Below are positions 10,578 through 21,185 of a stretch of DNA of 64,000 nucleotides, piece after piece. Below the pieces are notes generated by a model that saw only the letters and a list, made by a program, of their open reading frames with translations, made no database searches and had not been told where the DNA came from. How positions within the stretch are numbered: position 1 is the first letter of the stretch; each line of letters begins with the position of its first letter. A program made the translations under genes and the position numbers. Origin of the DNA: Semisulcospira habei (Eukaryota; Mollusca; Gastropoda; Semisulcospiridae); NCBI GenBank assembly GCA_036245525.1, contig BTPG01000004.1, positions 20,985,255 through 21,049,254 of the forward strand, read 5' to 3'.

Positions 10578-10760
10578 GGTGGGTGGGTGGGGGGAGGTAA
10601 GCGGAAGAGATGGTTGGTTCGATTGCTTGCTTCCTCGCTTGGTTGATTATTTTGACAGATTGATTGATAAGTAGATAAATTCGATTGAGTCGATTCATTG
10701 TTTGAATGGGTTTTAACGCCGCAAACAGAACTCTATTTGCTAAGACCAGTGTCGTCATAG

Positions 10761-10852
10761 TTAACCCTTTGAGTGTCGGCAGCGGCTTTTGTCGCGATGA
10801 TTCCCGTAGGAATCATCGCAACTAAAACCGCTACCGACGCTGAAAGGGTTAA
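10761..10852. mobile_element. Hp-D element, TTAA-bounded
   Basis: 92 bp and palindromic end to end: TTAACCCTTTGAGTGTCGG to CCGACGCTGAAAGGGTTAA. The centre is GATGATTCCCGTAGGAATCATC. Confidence 0.9.
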
Positions 10853-10962
10853 AAACATCGTACAATAAAATGTACTCACAAAAGCCTGTAAAATATACCT
10901 TACTGAAGAAGAAGAAAAGAAGAAGGGAAAAAAAAAACAAACGCCCAGCCAAGACCCGTGAA

Positions 10963-10994
10963 GGCAAAAGACAGGAAAAGCGAGATTTTCATTG
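10963..10994. repeat. Hp-I fragment
   Basis: GGCAAAAGACAGGAAAAGCG and AGATTTTCATTG match the left part of the complete Hp-I copy at 30184, with an internal deletion. It ends at the next Hp-B1 element. Confidence 0.65.
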
Positions 10995-10996
10995 TT

Positions 10997-11210
10997 TTAA
11001 CTCATTCAGCCCGACGGCCGTATTTCCCAAATTTTGGAGGCGTCATCTGATCACTAAGCGCCAGTTGCAGGAGATGGATCAACCATGATAATTCAAGGGC
11101 AGTGCCAGATTATCTTGGCGCCGACAGGTGCCAAGCTAATCTGGCACTACCTTTGAATTATCATACTCGACCCATCTCCTGCTGTAGTGCGTCAGGGCTG
11201 AATGGGTTAA
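10997..11210. mobile_element. Hp-B1 element, full length
   Basis: 214 bp, TTAACTCATTCAGCCC to GGGCTGAATGGGTTAA. The hairpin with its CAGGAGATGG outer arms spans 11068-11181. The flank CAAATTTTGGAGGCGTCAT lies left of the hairpin, so this copy is inverted relative to 27749. Confidence 0.95.
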
Positions 11211-11444
11211 CATTACAAACCTCACTTTCACAAAATGAACGTCTATCGCTATTACAGGGCAGCCCTGCTGAAATCGAGCAGCTTGCCTTGGAGGAAAGAA
11301 GCAAGCACGCCATCATTTTTTTATGACAAGATACGCGTGTCAGAGTCAGCTGTAAACACACTGTTCCATCAACATAATTTCCGTTATAGGAGTGGCCCCT
11401 GGGTGTATCAAATCATGTGACATAAAACTCTTGATTTATTACAA

Positions 11445-11655
11445 TACAGTAGAACCTTTTCCAAGCGACCACCCTTTTCTGCGATAAAAATGGTCTTAAA
11501 AGATAGGTGTTCTCTCAATAGAAGTGGTGGGAGGGCAAGAACGTGTCACCTGTCATTAAAGACCTTTATTTAGGTGGCTATAGCCACCTAAATCATGATC
11601 TTTAATGACAGGTGATCTCTCATCAGGGTGGTCACTCAAAACAGGTTCCGCAGTA
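11445..11655. mobile_element. Hp-F element (TA-flanked)
   Basis: Left end TACAGTAGAACC plus AGCGACCACCC; right end GGGTGGTCACTC plus GGTTCCGCAGTA. Hairpin 11547-11614, CACCTGTCATTAAAGACC against its complement, centred on GGTGGCTATAGCCACC. TA flanks and CAGT termini fit a Tc1/mariner or pogo-type non-autonomous element. Confidence 0.85.
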
Positions 11656-11778
11656 AATTGTTAACGCAGTTTTTCTTTTTCTCCACAAGTATCATGAAAT
11701 TGCCTACCACGGATAATAGAGACAAGTCTCCCAGTCCACACAAATGTAATTGCCCTTCAAGGGATAAATACAGTTATT

Positions 11779-11803
11779 TGAATTGAATTGAATTGAATTG
11801 AAT
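11779..11803. repeat. (GAATT)n short array
   Basis: About five GAATT units. Confidence 0.8.
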
Positions 11804-11859
11804 GGTCTGCCACATAGAATATCACTGAGAGCTGCGGTACTGGGCGAGTTGCATTCATG

Positions 11860-11960
11860 GGTGAGCTGTGTGTTAGTCCTGCGCAAGCCACTGAGCAAGG
11901 TGTTCCGCTGAAGCGGAGCACCTTGCTCAGTGGCTTGCGCAGGACTAAGCTCACACACCC
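11860..11960. repeat. Hp-K palindrome
   Basis: 11873-11948 is a near-perfect palindrome: TTAGTCCTGCGCAAGCC, then ACTGAGCAAGGTG, and back. It extends outward with mismatches through GGGTGAGCTGTGTG / CTCACACACCC. Related single arms occur near 722 and 39966. Confidence 0.85.
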
Positions 11961-12075
11961 AACTGACCCCCTGGCCTGCATCCACCGTGCGCGAGCCAGT
12001 TGCTAAGACCAGTGTCGTTCGGAGGAACTGCGCATATCGTGGTGGATAAAATGACCATGTATAAGAACAGTCAAC

Positions 12076-12152
12076 TTAAAACCCGTTCTGCGTCGGTGGC
12101 GGTTTTAGTCGCGATGATTCCTGACTAAAACCGCTACCGACACCAAAAGGGT
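12076..12152. mobile_element. Hp-D element
   Basis: Begins TTAAAACCCGTTC. Arms GTCGGTGGCGGTTTTAGTC and GACTAAAACCGCTACCGAC (12092-12141) enclose GCGATGATTCCT, the left half of the usual core. The right terminus AAAAGGGTCA has lost TTAA. Confidence 0.75.
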
Positions 12153-12156
12153 CACA

Positions 12157-12235
12157 TTAACTCATTCGAGGCGTGATGCATTCGGATACGCGGCTTTCTG
12201 CCGCGTACCCGGATGCGGCACGTTTCGCACGAGTC
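12157..12235. mobile_element. Hp-G element
   Basis: TTAACTCATTCGAGGCGTG at the left. The inner stem GGATACGCGGC TTTCT GCCGCGTACCC pairs. The right terminus CGTTTCGCACGAGTCAA is mutated. Confidence 0.75.
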
Positions 12236-12503
12236 AAACGTTTTCTTCTATTCCCAGCATCATCCACTTTACTACGGCACGCCGGGCTGAACCTTTTCTT
12301 GACTTCCCTAGGCCTGGTCCGCCAACCCGCGCAAGTGGCACCGTATGCATACTGTATTTATCCAAGTTTTACGACAAGTATTTCCGTACCTAAGATCTAC
12401 CTGCCCGATTCCACCTGTCCTGGCATTCTCAAAGACCCCTACACCCACCTGAGCCGGTAGCCTTGTTGTAAACATTCGTTCGGGCCTTCCGCTACTCTTT
12501 CTT

Positions 12504-12571
12504 CTGCTGGAGGCATAGACTCTCATGGGCCCTTGCAGCTGCTGTTGCTAATGGTAATCTAGACCTGCTGC
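12504..12571. repeat. Hp-A hairpin, decayed
   Basis: GCTGGAGGCATAGACTC then TCATGGGCCCTTGCAGCTGC on the left; only AATGGTAATCTAGACC remains of the right arm. Confidence 0.55.
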
Positions 12572-12756
12572 TGGATGGTATCGGCTTTATTTATATCCTC
12601 GGATGGTGAAGATGAAAAAGAACTGCACGTAAGATTTGTGGCTTTGTTGTAAACACAGGAGGTAGCAAACTAAACACTCAGTCCGTTTCGGAGGCGGTCT
12701 GCTACTTTGATGGATTCATGAAAAGTTCACTCAGACTCTGTGGCGAGCGCACTTCC

Positions 12757-12822
12757 GCAAGAGACATAGATCTTCATGCGCCCCCTTAGAATGCGGGGGC
12801 GCACGAAGAGCTATGCCTCTTG
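12757..12822. repeat. Hp-A hairpin
   Basis: The arms share the paired variants CTTC/GAAG (others CCTC or TCTC) and GCGCCCCC/GGGGGCGC (others GAGCCCCC). Unpaired changes remain elsewhere. Confidence 0.85.
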
Positions 12823-12979
12823 ATGCCTATTTACAAAATTATCTTTATCTGGAGGAGGTTTTCAACGTTTGCGGCGCCGGTTGCGGTGGTACTAGATAGC
12901 CAGTGAAACCTTTCAGCAATGATTCACCCAGACCAAATCGTAACTTTTGATAGTTAATTATTTTATATGCCTGCGGGTT

Positions 12980-13363
12980 TTTTTTTAAAACAGTGTTCTT
13001 CAATGAAAGTTATCAGAGTGCAAATATTTTCTTTGTGCGTAGCTATACTTTGCATCTGAGGTAAGTATTTAGACTGTGACCTTGATTAATTATAAAAACG
13101 TAAGTTAAAGTATATGATTTTGTCGGTCAAATCTCGAAGCTTTTGTTTGGTGTGCGATGTAGCCTTGACCTTGCCCTTCGTTCACACGTTAATTTTCCAT
13201 TCGGCCTTGCTCGTTGCGTTGATAAAATAAGTGCATTGCAACACCAGCAGACAACGATAAATGAAAATACATTAAAACCTGTTTTTATGACACACCATTT
13301 ACTGCAAGAAAGAAGTCGTCGTAAAAGACAGGTGCGGAAGGAATCTTGAAGGGCGAAAAGTGT
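12980..13363. other. No recognised gene
   Basis: AT-rich sequence; open frames here are short and match nothing I know. Confidence 0.35.
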
Positions 13364-13471
13364 CACATGTCAACAGAGACCATCACTTAGGTGAGTACAG
13401 TCACCCAAACGATGGTCTTTAATGACAGGTGATCTCTCATAAGGGCGGTCGCTCAAAGCAGGTTCTTCTGA
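13364..13471. mobile_element. Hp-F, hairpin and right end
   Basis: CACATGTCAACAGAGACCATC pairs loosely with GATGGTCTTTAATGACAGGTG (read in blocks, 13364-13431). The right end GGCGGTCGCTCAAAGCAGGTTC follows. The left terminus is not visible. Confidence 0.7.
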
Positions 13472-13686
13472 AAAACAGAATACTTTCACATCCCCCCCCC
13501 CCACACACCCCCCACACCCCCTACAGTGGCTCAGTCAAGTTTCTGGTTTTTAACAACATAGCAGTGGTCCCTTTTAGATGCCTACTGTTAGTACAGCGAT
13601 CAACCCCTACGTTTGGAAGTCATCAGACACGTGTCAGTAATAGGCAACTCTCAGGTAAGCAAAGTATCCGTAGTGAACATAGGTAT

Positions 13687-13746
13687 GCTGGTCTGTGATT
13701 TTTTACCTTAAGACTTGACCCATAAGGTCTGTCATCACAGACCAAC
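13687..13746. repeat. Hp-C hairpin, diverged
   Basis: GCTGGTCTGTGATTTTTTACC against GGTCTGTCATCACAGACC, with the centre altered. Confidence 0.75.
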
Positions 13747-13891
13747 ACTCATATGTCAGTACTCAAAGGCTCGCAGACCATGGAATTATTCAGCAGGTAC
13801 CTACTGTGGCAGTAAAATGACTATGGTGAGGGCGGGCTGTGCGGAGTTTATTAGGACATTACCACAGGTACCCAGCACCCAAAAAGTTACC

Positions 13892-13938
13892 GGGCCGAAG
13901 TCGGTCGTGCGCGGGCCCAGTGCGGCCGACTTCGGTCC
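13892..13938. repeat. Hp-E hairpin, shortened
   Basis: GGGCCGAAGTCGG and CCGACTTCGGTCC pair directly around GTGCGCGGGCCCAGTGCGG. The inner half of the left arm is deleted. Confidence 0.75.
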
Positions 13939-14204
13939 GATGGGCTTTGCGTCCTGGACAGTCAGTCAGAACCATAGCAGATCAAGACCAGCACTGGCAG
14001 TTGTGTTCATTGTGAAAGTCACGAAACTCAATACTGTTCGCCTGAACGCAGCCTGGAAAAAACTCTTAGTATTTCTGCAACAGTGAACAATAACCCCCAA
14101 AATATGCTTTTAGAAAGAGATTGCCCGTTATTCCGAACATCTATTAAATGTAAATGGACAAGGTCTGCAGACATGATCTTGCCCGGTTCATTTTTACATC
14201 GCAT

Positions 14205-14924
14205 AGGAGGCTAGTCCACAAACAGAAAACAAAGACAATGAGGCTGAACACAACTAGGGAAGAACCAGTCTTGCTTGCTGGCACCCCGCTGGATGAGGTG
14301 GAGTCCTTCACCTATCTCGGGAGCATCATAGACAAAAAAAAGGCGGCACTGATGCAGACGTTATAGCACGAATCGGTAAAGCCAGAGCAGCCTTTCTCCA
14401 GTTGAAAAAAGTGTGGAGTTCCAGAGAGCTGTCACAACACACCAAAGTCCGGATTTTCAACTCCAACGTAAAAGCAGTTCTCCTATATGGAGCAGAGACT
14501 TGGAGATTGACAAAAACCACAGTCAACAGAGTACAGATCTTTATAAACAGTTGCCTTAGAAGAATTTTGAAAATCCACTGGCCAGAGAAGATCAGCAACG
14601 TCAGACTCTGGGAGAGAACAGAGCAGATAACAGCAGAGAATGAAATTGGGCGAAGAAGATGGGGATGGATTGGTCACAGTCTGAGAAAGCCAGCTTCCAG
14701 TATACTGGGCAGGCATTGTCATGGAACCCCCAAGGAAAGAGGAAAAGAGGTAGTCCGAGAAACTCCTGGCGTCGAGACCTCCAAGCAGACATCAGAGACT
14801 GGGACCACTGACCTGGAGTAAATAGAAGGAGAAGCACAGGACAGGAGTCGCTGGAGGTCTCTCGTCGACGGCCTATACCCGGGTAGGGGTGACAGGCGTA
14901 AGTAAGTAAGTAAGGAGGCTAGTC
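14205..14924 (+). mobile_element. 5'-truncated LINE with 12-bp target duplication
   Basis: A 696-bp insertion (14217-14912) is flanked by direct repeats AGGAGGCTAGTC at 14205-14216 and 14913-14924, and it ends in a (TAAG)n tail. It encodes the end of a non-LTR reverse transcriptase: KQKTKTMRLN, ESFTYLGSIID (thumb), KARAAFLQLKKVW, VLLYGAETWRLTKT, INSCLRRILKIHWP and RRRWGWIGHSLRK. A frameshift lies in the A run at 14334-14342, and a stop near 14820 comes before the last conserved RWRSLVDGLYPG. 5' truncation, a short tail and a target duplication are the normal result of target-primed reverse transcription. This copy is inactive. It is a different family from the LINE at 1801-3175. Confidence 0.92.
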
Positions 14925-15031
14925 ATCCGTGCTTATCCTAGCTAAGCACGTAACATTGAGCAGCGCGGTGGTGGTTTGGAAAAATAACCAGACACACTCC
15001 GTCTCGATCAGACGTGGGTATCGACGACAGA

Positions 15032-15114
15032 ATGAACCCACTGACTGCTAAGTACTGACGATACCGCTGGGCGGAAAAGACGCGTGATAACGTCAGTGGC
15101 AGTGAAGGGGTTAA
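15032..15114. mobile_element. Hp-J element, right end intact
   Basis: GTACTGACGATACC, GGCGGAAAAGACGCG and GTGGCAGTGAAGGGGTTAA in order. The left end CCCACTGACTGC is mutated. Confidence 0.6.
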
Positions 15115-15660
15115 CTGATGCATGTAAAGGTGAACAAAACTAGACGCACTTAGCGGGTACGCGATGCTAGGTCTCAGTGTGTATTTTTCTTGTTTTGTGA
15201 GGATGCGCTCACAGGCAACTAAACTACAATATATTACGCTCACAAAGCCACACCGCTTGACGCTAACTTTGTTTTCTTGCCGCAAATGCGCGCAAGAAAA
15301 ATACACCCGGCACTGTCGACGAAAAGATAGTGCTAAAACGGAGGGGGGAAAAAACACAGAAAAAAGTGTATAGTTTTCTTGGCATTTTTATTGAATTTAT
15401 CTACTCTAGCTATAGGGCAGGCAGGCATGATGGGCAGCCCACGTAGAGTTTGTGATTTATCGTTTGTCTCTAGCGGACAGTGAAAAACACAAAGTACGAG
15501 TACAGGAGGGTGTCAGAGAGTATAAAATGTTTATCTCTCTCACCGTTCGCCCCTCCCCCCTCCCCTCCCTCGCCAAGTAAGGAAAGGCCATCAAGCCTTA
15601 AACTGGCTGACGTCGGCTTGAGAGACGTTTGTTTTTTTTTTACTTGGTAGGTTCATTCAA
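15115..15660. other. No recognised gene
   Basis: The minus strand is open for about 420 bp (14938-15357), but the translation has no motif I recognise and part of it overlaps the Hp-J terminus. C-rich tract at 15550-15570. Confidence 0.35.
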
Positions 15661-15666
15661 TTTGTC

Positions 15667-15880
15667 TTAAATCCTTTAGCACGAAGCCCGCATTTCGTAA
15701 AGTTTGGAGGTGGAACCTGAGGGCTATGTAGCATTTGCAGGAGATGGAACGACCATGATAATTCAAGGGTAGTGTCAGATTAACTTGGCGCCATCAGGCG
15801 CCAAGCTAATCTGGCTCTACCCGTGAATTATCATGGTCGATCCATCTCCTGCTGTAGTGAGTCAGGGCTAAATGGGTTAA
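15667..15880. mobile_element. Hp-B1 element, full length
   Basis: 214 bp, TTAA to TTAA. Hairpin with outer CAGGAGATGG arms at 15738-15851, loop ATCA. A few unpaired changes (TCTACCCG on the right arm). Confidence 0.9.
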
Positions 15881-15912
15881 CCCTCTTCCTCTCTTGCGCC
15901 ATATTTTCTCTT

Positions 15913-15976
15913 TTAACCCCTTTACAATTGATAAAAATCCGAACGCGATCCAACTGCAAGAGACACAGATCGGGTC
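15913..15976. mobile_element. Hp-A left half
   Basis: TTAACCCCTTTACAATTGAT, then CGATCCAACTGCAAGAGACACAGATC. It stops at the arm midpoint; no right arm follows. Confidence 0.65.
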
Positions 15977-16343
15977 CTCGCCATGTAGGTCAGTCAACAC
16001 TGCACGTGGTCCGACGAAAACCGTGTCTTAAGAACTCAGGACAAACATGCGATATCGCACTGTTTCTGCAATAGACGGGCAGTTGTTGTTTTTAACCTAA
16101 CTTCTGATTTACATTGAAATCTTCTCTTGTAGAAAATTTCGATCTTTGGTTGTCGGTGGTGATATTCATGGTTCCGATGACTCAGGAACCATCGCGCTAC
16201 AAAAAGCGCTAGAAGTAGCCAACGGGTCTTTGTGTCATGGGGTCAGCGACCGATACTTGATGAGTTTGTACATCTTCTCATCTCAGCCACGGGCCTCGTA
16301 TTCCTCTTGTAACACGAGTCGATTGATGTCCATGTTTTTACCC

Positions 16344-16390
16344 AATAAGCTTTCGGGCCGAGGTCGGCCGCAGTTGGCCCGCGCACTGTA
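16344..16390. repeat. Hp-E left half
   Basis: AATAAGCTTTCGGGCCGAGG, then TCGGCCGCAGTTGGCCCGCG and CAC, with no right arm. Confidence 0.65.
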
Positions 16391-16585
16391 GAGGCATTGT
16401 GGGCTTCGTGCTTGCTGAGAAATTACCTGGATAGAATGAACACTTACAACCACAACGCGCCCCTCCCACCTCGTGTTCTTTTCGTAGTACAAGAAAGAGT
16501 TAGGTTTGAAGTACGGTTGCAAGTCGTGCGTCAAAACCGTGATGACGCCAACAATATGAGGAGCTGGATGAGCCGATCTTAAGTG

Positions 16586-16654
16586 GCAAGAGGCGTAGAT
16601 TCTCAGTCATGAGCCCCTGCTGACGCAGGGGCTCATGAGAATCTATGCCTCTTG
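16586..16654. repeat. Hp-A hairpin
   Basis: T-state arms (GATTCTCA/TGAGAATC, GCCCCTGC/GCAGGGGC) around TGAC. A 3-base insertion on the left arm (TCTCAGTCATGAG) is not matched on the right. Confidence 0.85.
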
Positions 16655-16854
16655 TAGACTTGATAAAAAAGCTGGATGTGATTTTGGATTTTTTTGTACA
16701 TGTACTAATGTTCCACTTTCGTGCTTCACGCCGTCGGAACAAATACCAACATGACGTCTTAGGTACTAACGATGACTTGTAAAAAGTACACAAAAAATAT
16801 TGATGGGATCATTATGTCAATCACAATTCCAACCTTTACTTAATCAACATATGC

Positions 16855-16945
16855 AACAACAATAACAACAACAACTGCAACTGCCACCCCCCCCCTCTCC
16901 CCCCCCCCCCCCAAAAAAAAAAAAAGAAAAGAAAAAGCAGCAACA
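16855..16945. repeat. CAA-rich, C-run and A-run tract
   Basis: (CAA)n, then a C homopolymer block, then an A-rich block. Confidence 0.8.
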
Positions 16946-17221
16946 ATAACTAGCGTAACGTAACTAAAATTCATTTTGATTGTCAAGCACTCTTAGGGTC
17001 TTATCTAACAAGAAGTTCACTCAGTAAAATTCCGCGAGCCCGTATCTAGGGAAAGATGAAATTGTGAAAAATGAGCTCAGCGGGCGCCAGTTTGTTTATC
17101 GGAGTCCTTCTAGGTGGTCGGCGGTGTGATATCGACAGAAAATTTAGATCGTCTTGTTTTGCCGAAAGGGTCGTAGAGTAAACTCGGACGACTTCCTCTG
17201 TCTGAGACTGAGATCTATCTG

Positions 17222-17313
17222 GCAAGAGGCATAGATTTTCATCAGTCCCTGCACCCTGCGGGTGCAGGGGCTCATGAGAATCTGTGCCTCTTGCTGTGAA
17301 AATCTATGCCTCT
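17222..17313. repeat. Hp-A hairpin with extra right-arm end
   Basis: Hairpin 17222-17293 around ACCCTGCGGGT. A further copy of the outer right arm (GAAAATCTATGCCTCTG) follows at once, carrying the GATTTTC-type variant of the left arm. Confidence 0.8.
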
Positions 17314-17548
17314 GATCTTCTGTATCAGAAGGGGCTGGCTGAATGAGAAAAAAAGATTGCATCGGGTTCAAACCCGTCGACCTTTTTGAATGGCGAGTTT
17401 AGCTTAGCTAGCCTTTCACAAAACAGATACATAGATTATCATGACAGTCTATAGCTCTTTTTGGTCAGTTGTGCATTCCGCGTTCTATTTACGGTCACAG
17501 TTTGAGAAACTCACCTGGCGAGCCATTCCAACCACTTTCCATGGACAG

Positions 17549-17613
17549 GCTTCCCCCCCCCCCCCCTTCGCCCCCACCTCCACCCCCCTCCCCCCCCTCC
17601 CCTCCCCCTTAGC
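17549..17613. repeat. C-rich tract
   Basis: Runs of C with T and A interruptions. Confidence 0.85.
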
Positions 17614-18025
17614 TCAAATTGAATTAAAGTACTGATTCTGCCGATCCTTTCCTACCCAATTATTCGTCTTCTGGGTGGAGATGTTTTGAGACACGGCGAC
17701 AAGCTTTTAATCGCTAAGCCAGTGTGGATGGCAAGTTCGCTTAGCAGAGCGAGTGGCGAATCCTAGCTAATCAGCAAATGAGCTGCCAAAAGGTTATCTC
17801 GAGCGGAGGAAACTCGAGATACATTGTGTTTGTTTGGACGTCATACGAGAAATGGCGTTGTCGAGCTGGATAATTGTATGTGTCGACGTTTCGAACTGCC
17901 TTTGGCTTGTCGAAGCATTTCGCGTTGGCGTAGTACAATGTTTCCTTAAAGAATCGCATCGACGAAAAATCTCCAACAAGCATGTAGAGGTCATAGCGTA
18001 GTTAGGGTCAGTTGCACGAGCCAAT

Positions 18026-18123
18026 TTAACTCGTTCAGTGCCGAGAAACATTGAACACCACCCAAATGCAAGAGGTATAGATACTCATACTCGCGGGGGC
18101 TCATGGGGATCTATGCCTCTTGC
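18026..18123. mobile_element. Hp-A element, left end and hairpin
   Basis: TTAACTCGTTCAGTGCCGAG start, nearly the same as at 255. The hairpin (18068-18123) has lost part of the left inner arm. The following CTTACACCACTTCTAATCCA also matches the copy at 255. Confidence 0.8.
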
Positions 18124-18258
18124 TTACACCACTTCTAATCCATGCTCCTGGAACAGCTAGTTTGTTTTGTTTTGGTTTTTTGCTTGAATTAACGAAGATT
18201 GCAGATTGCAGAAACACAGCCTGCGTTAGCTGGCTCTGTGCGGAGTAGCTTTTATCCC

Positions 18259-18266
18259 GGCCTCAG

Positions 18267-18308
<42 letters not shown>

Positions 18309-18338
18309 GGGGGGAGGAGGGGGGGGGCTAGGCCTCAG

Positions 18339-18385
<47 letters not shown>

Positions 18386-18420
18386 GGGGGGTGGGGGGGT
18401 GGGAGGGAGGGGGGCTCTAG
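18259..18420. repeat. Duplicated (GT)n plus G-rich block
   Basis: GGCCTCAGTC then (GT)n then AAGGGGGG occurs twice in tandem (18259 and 18331). The two GT tracts are about 38 and 42 bp. Confidence 0.9.
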
Positions 18421-18574
18421 GACTACGCTAGGTGCTCCGATGCGGTCAGTCCGTTCCTTGAAATTAAGGTCCCTCGGAGTGTAAACTATCAGACGGACTA
18501 CCAGAGACTGACGTCAATTGTTGGTAAGAGCTTACTGTGATATCCTGCGCAAACCACGACGCAGAGATCCCTCA

Positions 18575-18636
18575 CTGGTTGTCTCCTTCGATTCGCTACC
18601 GCTGATAAGCGGTAGCGAATCGAGGGAGACAACCAG
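18575..18636. repeat. Hp-H palindrome
   Basis: CTGGTTGTCTCC, TTCGATTCGCTACCGCT, a GAT centre, and the complement. Arms of 29 bp with one mismatch. Confidence 0.9.
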
Positions 18637-18848
18637 ACTGCGCAAGGTGTGTTTCCCTGCAGCTGCCAGCACAGACAACACGATGACTGTCTGTGATTCT
18701 GGACCATGGCGCTCCTGCAGCGGAAGAGACCCTTCTGGCGCCGTATCGGATGCTGGTGACATGCAGAATGTATAGCTGTAGCTGTCACGCGTCGTAACCC
18801 GAAGCACCGCCTACGCAGTCGCTCGTACGATCGTACCCAGAGCCACCT

Positions 18849-18916
18849 GCAGGAGGCACAGATTCTCACGAGCCCCTGCAAGGTTGCAGGGGCTCGTGAG
18901 AATCCATGCCTCTTGC
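18849..18916. repeat. Hp-A hairpin
   Basis: The paired variant CTCACGAG/CTCGTGAG replaces the usual CTCATGAG on both arms. T-state. Loop AGGT. Confidence 0.9.
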
Positions 18917-19593
18917 GGGCAGAGATATGGTTCATTTCCATCCTCAGTTTGGAATTCAAGTTAGCGGACACATTGTCAGAATATACAAACTCTGTGCACT
19001 CGGGATTTTTTTTTTTCTTTCTGAATGGCACTAATGTCGAGAATAAGGACAACGCGGAAGCAGCATTGACGAGACCATACGTGAGAATTTAGTCCTTACG
19101 ACTGTGGTACAAAAAAAAAGATTTCCTCTTTGTCCGTCGGGCAGAACAGGATCTTTTGCTTACTGGAACTTACTGTGCTTTGCCTTCCAAGGCAGTGCTC
19201 TGTCAGCACCCTTGAACTATCGGGTTTTTGCTGTCTCTTGCTGTATTATTGCGGAGCTGAATAGAGTTCGCCATCAGGCGGTCAGGTTCTAGCATTCTCC
19301 TCCTTTGCACATAACGGTGGCCGCATCAGATGAGGAATGATCGGCTGGCGACCAGGGGACGACCAGCGATGTGTCCCGCATTTTCGGATCTCTCCCATCG
19401 GAGTTCTTTCCTTGTTTTACTGGCCGCGACTCATTTGTCACCTCGCTGGAAAAGCCGTTACTATGGGGGGCCTGTTGCACTGCAGTTTAGGATCTAGCCG
19501 GTCCGAGGATGAAATTATCATTTTTTTTTTCTTTTTGGGGGGGGAGAGGGGGGGGTGATATACTTTGAGGGCTAGGTCACAGTTCTGGAGACA
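18917..19593. other. No recognised gene
   Basis: The open minus-strand frame here (to 19052) runs through the Hp-A and Hp-H hairpins, so it is not taken as coding. A poly-T/poly-G run lies at 19521-19555. Confidence 0.35.
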
Positions 19594-19739
19594 GATCGAC
19601 CATGATAGTTCAAGGGTGGTGTCAGAATAGCTTGGCGCCTGTAGGCGCCAAGCTATTCTGACATCACCCTTGAACTATCATGGTCGGTCCACATCCTGTC
19701 GTAGCATGTCAGGGTTTTATATGGGTTAACAAGCTACAA
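19594..19739. mobile_element. Hp-B2 element, right part
   Basis: Hairpin 19594-19689 with the paired variant TGTCAGAATAG/CTATTCTGACA. The right flank AGGGTTTTATATGGGTTAA ends at TTAA 19736-19739. The left terminus is unclear. Confidence 0.85.
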
Positions 19740-20125
19740 GATCCGACCATGACAGTTCGATGATTGTTTGCAATACGGTTTCACGCATACAAGTCTTGTT
19801 TCGTCAATGAGTCACTATTAAAGAACGGTGAACAGACCAATACCGCACACTTGATAAACATCTACAAAACGATTGTCTCGCCCGGAGCTTGGTGCAGTAG
19901 ATGGCTCGAGCTATGGAGAAATTCTACATACCGTGTGGACGCGAACCAGAGTAAGGTGCAACTCGGCCCGTGTCGACTAAGGTCAAGCTGAACTGGACCC
20001 TCTGTCTCCTTGATGTCCATTAGTCCTGGTCATTCGCTGGTCCTGTGCGGATTGACAGCTTCATCTGCAAGTCCGATCAGGGGCAAACGCTTGGACATCG
20101 TTACTTGGTGAAGGCTGGTCCATCT

Positions 20126-20166
20126 GCAAGAAGCATAGATCCTTCATAAGGCTCTATGCTTCTTGC
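20126..20166. repeat. Hp-A mini-hairpin
   Basis: Only the outer arms remain: GCAAGAAGCATAGA and TCTATGCTTCTTGC, perfectly paired. AAGC/GCTT replaces the family's AGGC/GCCT on both sides. Confidence 0.85.
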
Positions 20167-20862
20167 AGGTAATGACACGTTATGTCTGTGTCCCTTGGCC
20201 AGAAATGGTCATATGTTTTAGAGAAAAACAGTCATTCACTAAACCTGCTTCCATCTTCCAGAAACATAGATTTGAATTATCTTTTGCAGCCGCAGTTGTC
20301 TTGCGGGCTACATTTACATGCTGTCTCCTGGTCTAGAGGATGTTCTTGTTTCAGTCTAATCACATGAATTTGCCTGGACCTCACAAGCATTGATGCCCCT
20401 CGTCTGGTGTCGATTTTACTTTGACTGCCGACCAGAACACGTCTGTACCGGCAAATGACGCCGTACCGTATGTAGATTGGACTGAGAGGTTTAGATTGGT
20501 TTCGGTCTGTTCGTTCCATTTTGAATGCCGATCAGGGCACGTCTGTACAGGCTATGAACAGCGTAGTGCCATTTGAGTGCGGAATTGTCTTACAGTGGGT
20601 CTGGTTGTTTATGGCCAGCTCATGGCCTTTTATGGAGATTGGAAGGCTAGCCCTTTCACTTCCGGAACGCGGCGACAAACACACCCAAGTGCAAAATACA
20701 TGTATATAAGCCTCTTGGAATTGCTGACCTTTTATGTATATCTATGTTCCTCAAGCAGACAAAAATACCCGGCCGTGAATGACTGTCGTGGTTTCAGATT
20801 CAGATTGAGATTCAAGAAAAATCTGTTCTCCCACGTCAAGCTGACCAGTGAAATGTTATTGT
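20167..20862. other. No recognised gene
   Basis: No hairpin arms or coding match seen. Confidence 0.35.
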
Positions 20863-20897
<35 letters not shown>

Positions 20898-20909
20898 TTT
20901 TTTTTTTTA
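20863..20909. repeat. (TTTA)n microsatellite and poly-T
   Basis: About nine TTTA units, then T9. Confidence 0.9.
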
Positions 20910-21185
20910 AATCCGAGATGCACATACTTCAAATTGTGTCCGCCGTTCTCCCAGTCACTCGTCGTTCATGCGCAGTGGCACGAATCAGATATCCATTAAC
21001 ACACTCACTTCCCACCCTGACGCAGATTCAACCTGCGCTATCACTGACACCATTTTCCAAAGTTGGTAGGGAAGGGTTAATTGTCGCACATACGCAGACG
21101 TATTAGTGAGGTTTCGTTTGCCACGAACGACTGCCGACAACGAACGAGAGCAAAATCACGGTTGATAAATAGGTTGTACCAGAAG

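Noticed and set aside
17796..17820. ATCTCGAG...CTCGAGAT short palindrome
   Set aside because: Eight-base arms are expected by chance in 64 kb.
18498..19052. 184-codon minus-strand open frame
   Set aside because: It runs through an Hp-H and an Hp-A hairpin, which are non-coding repeats, and the translation has no known motif.
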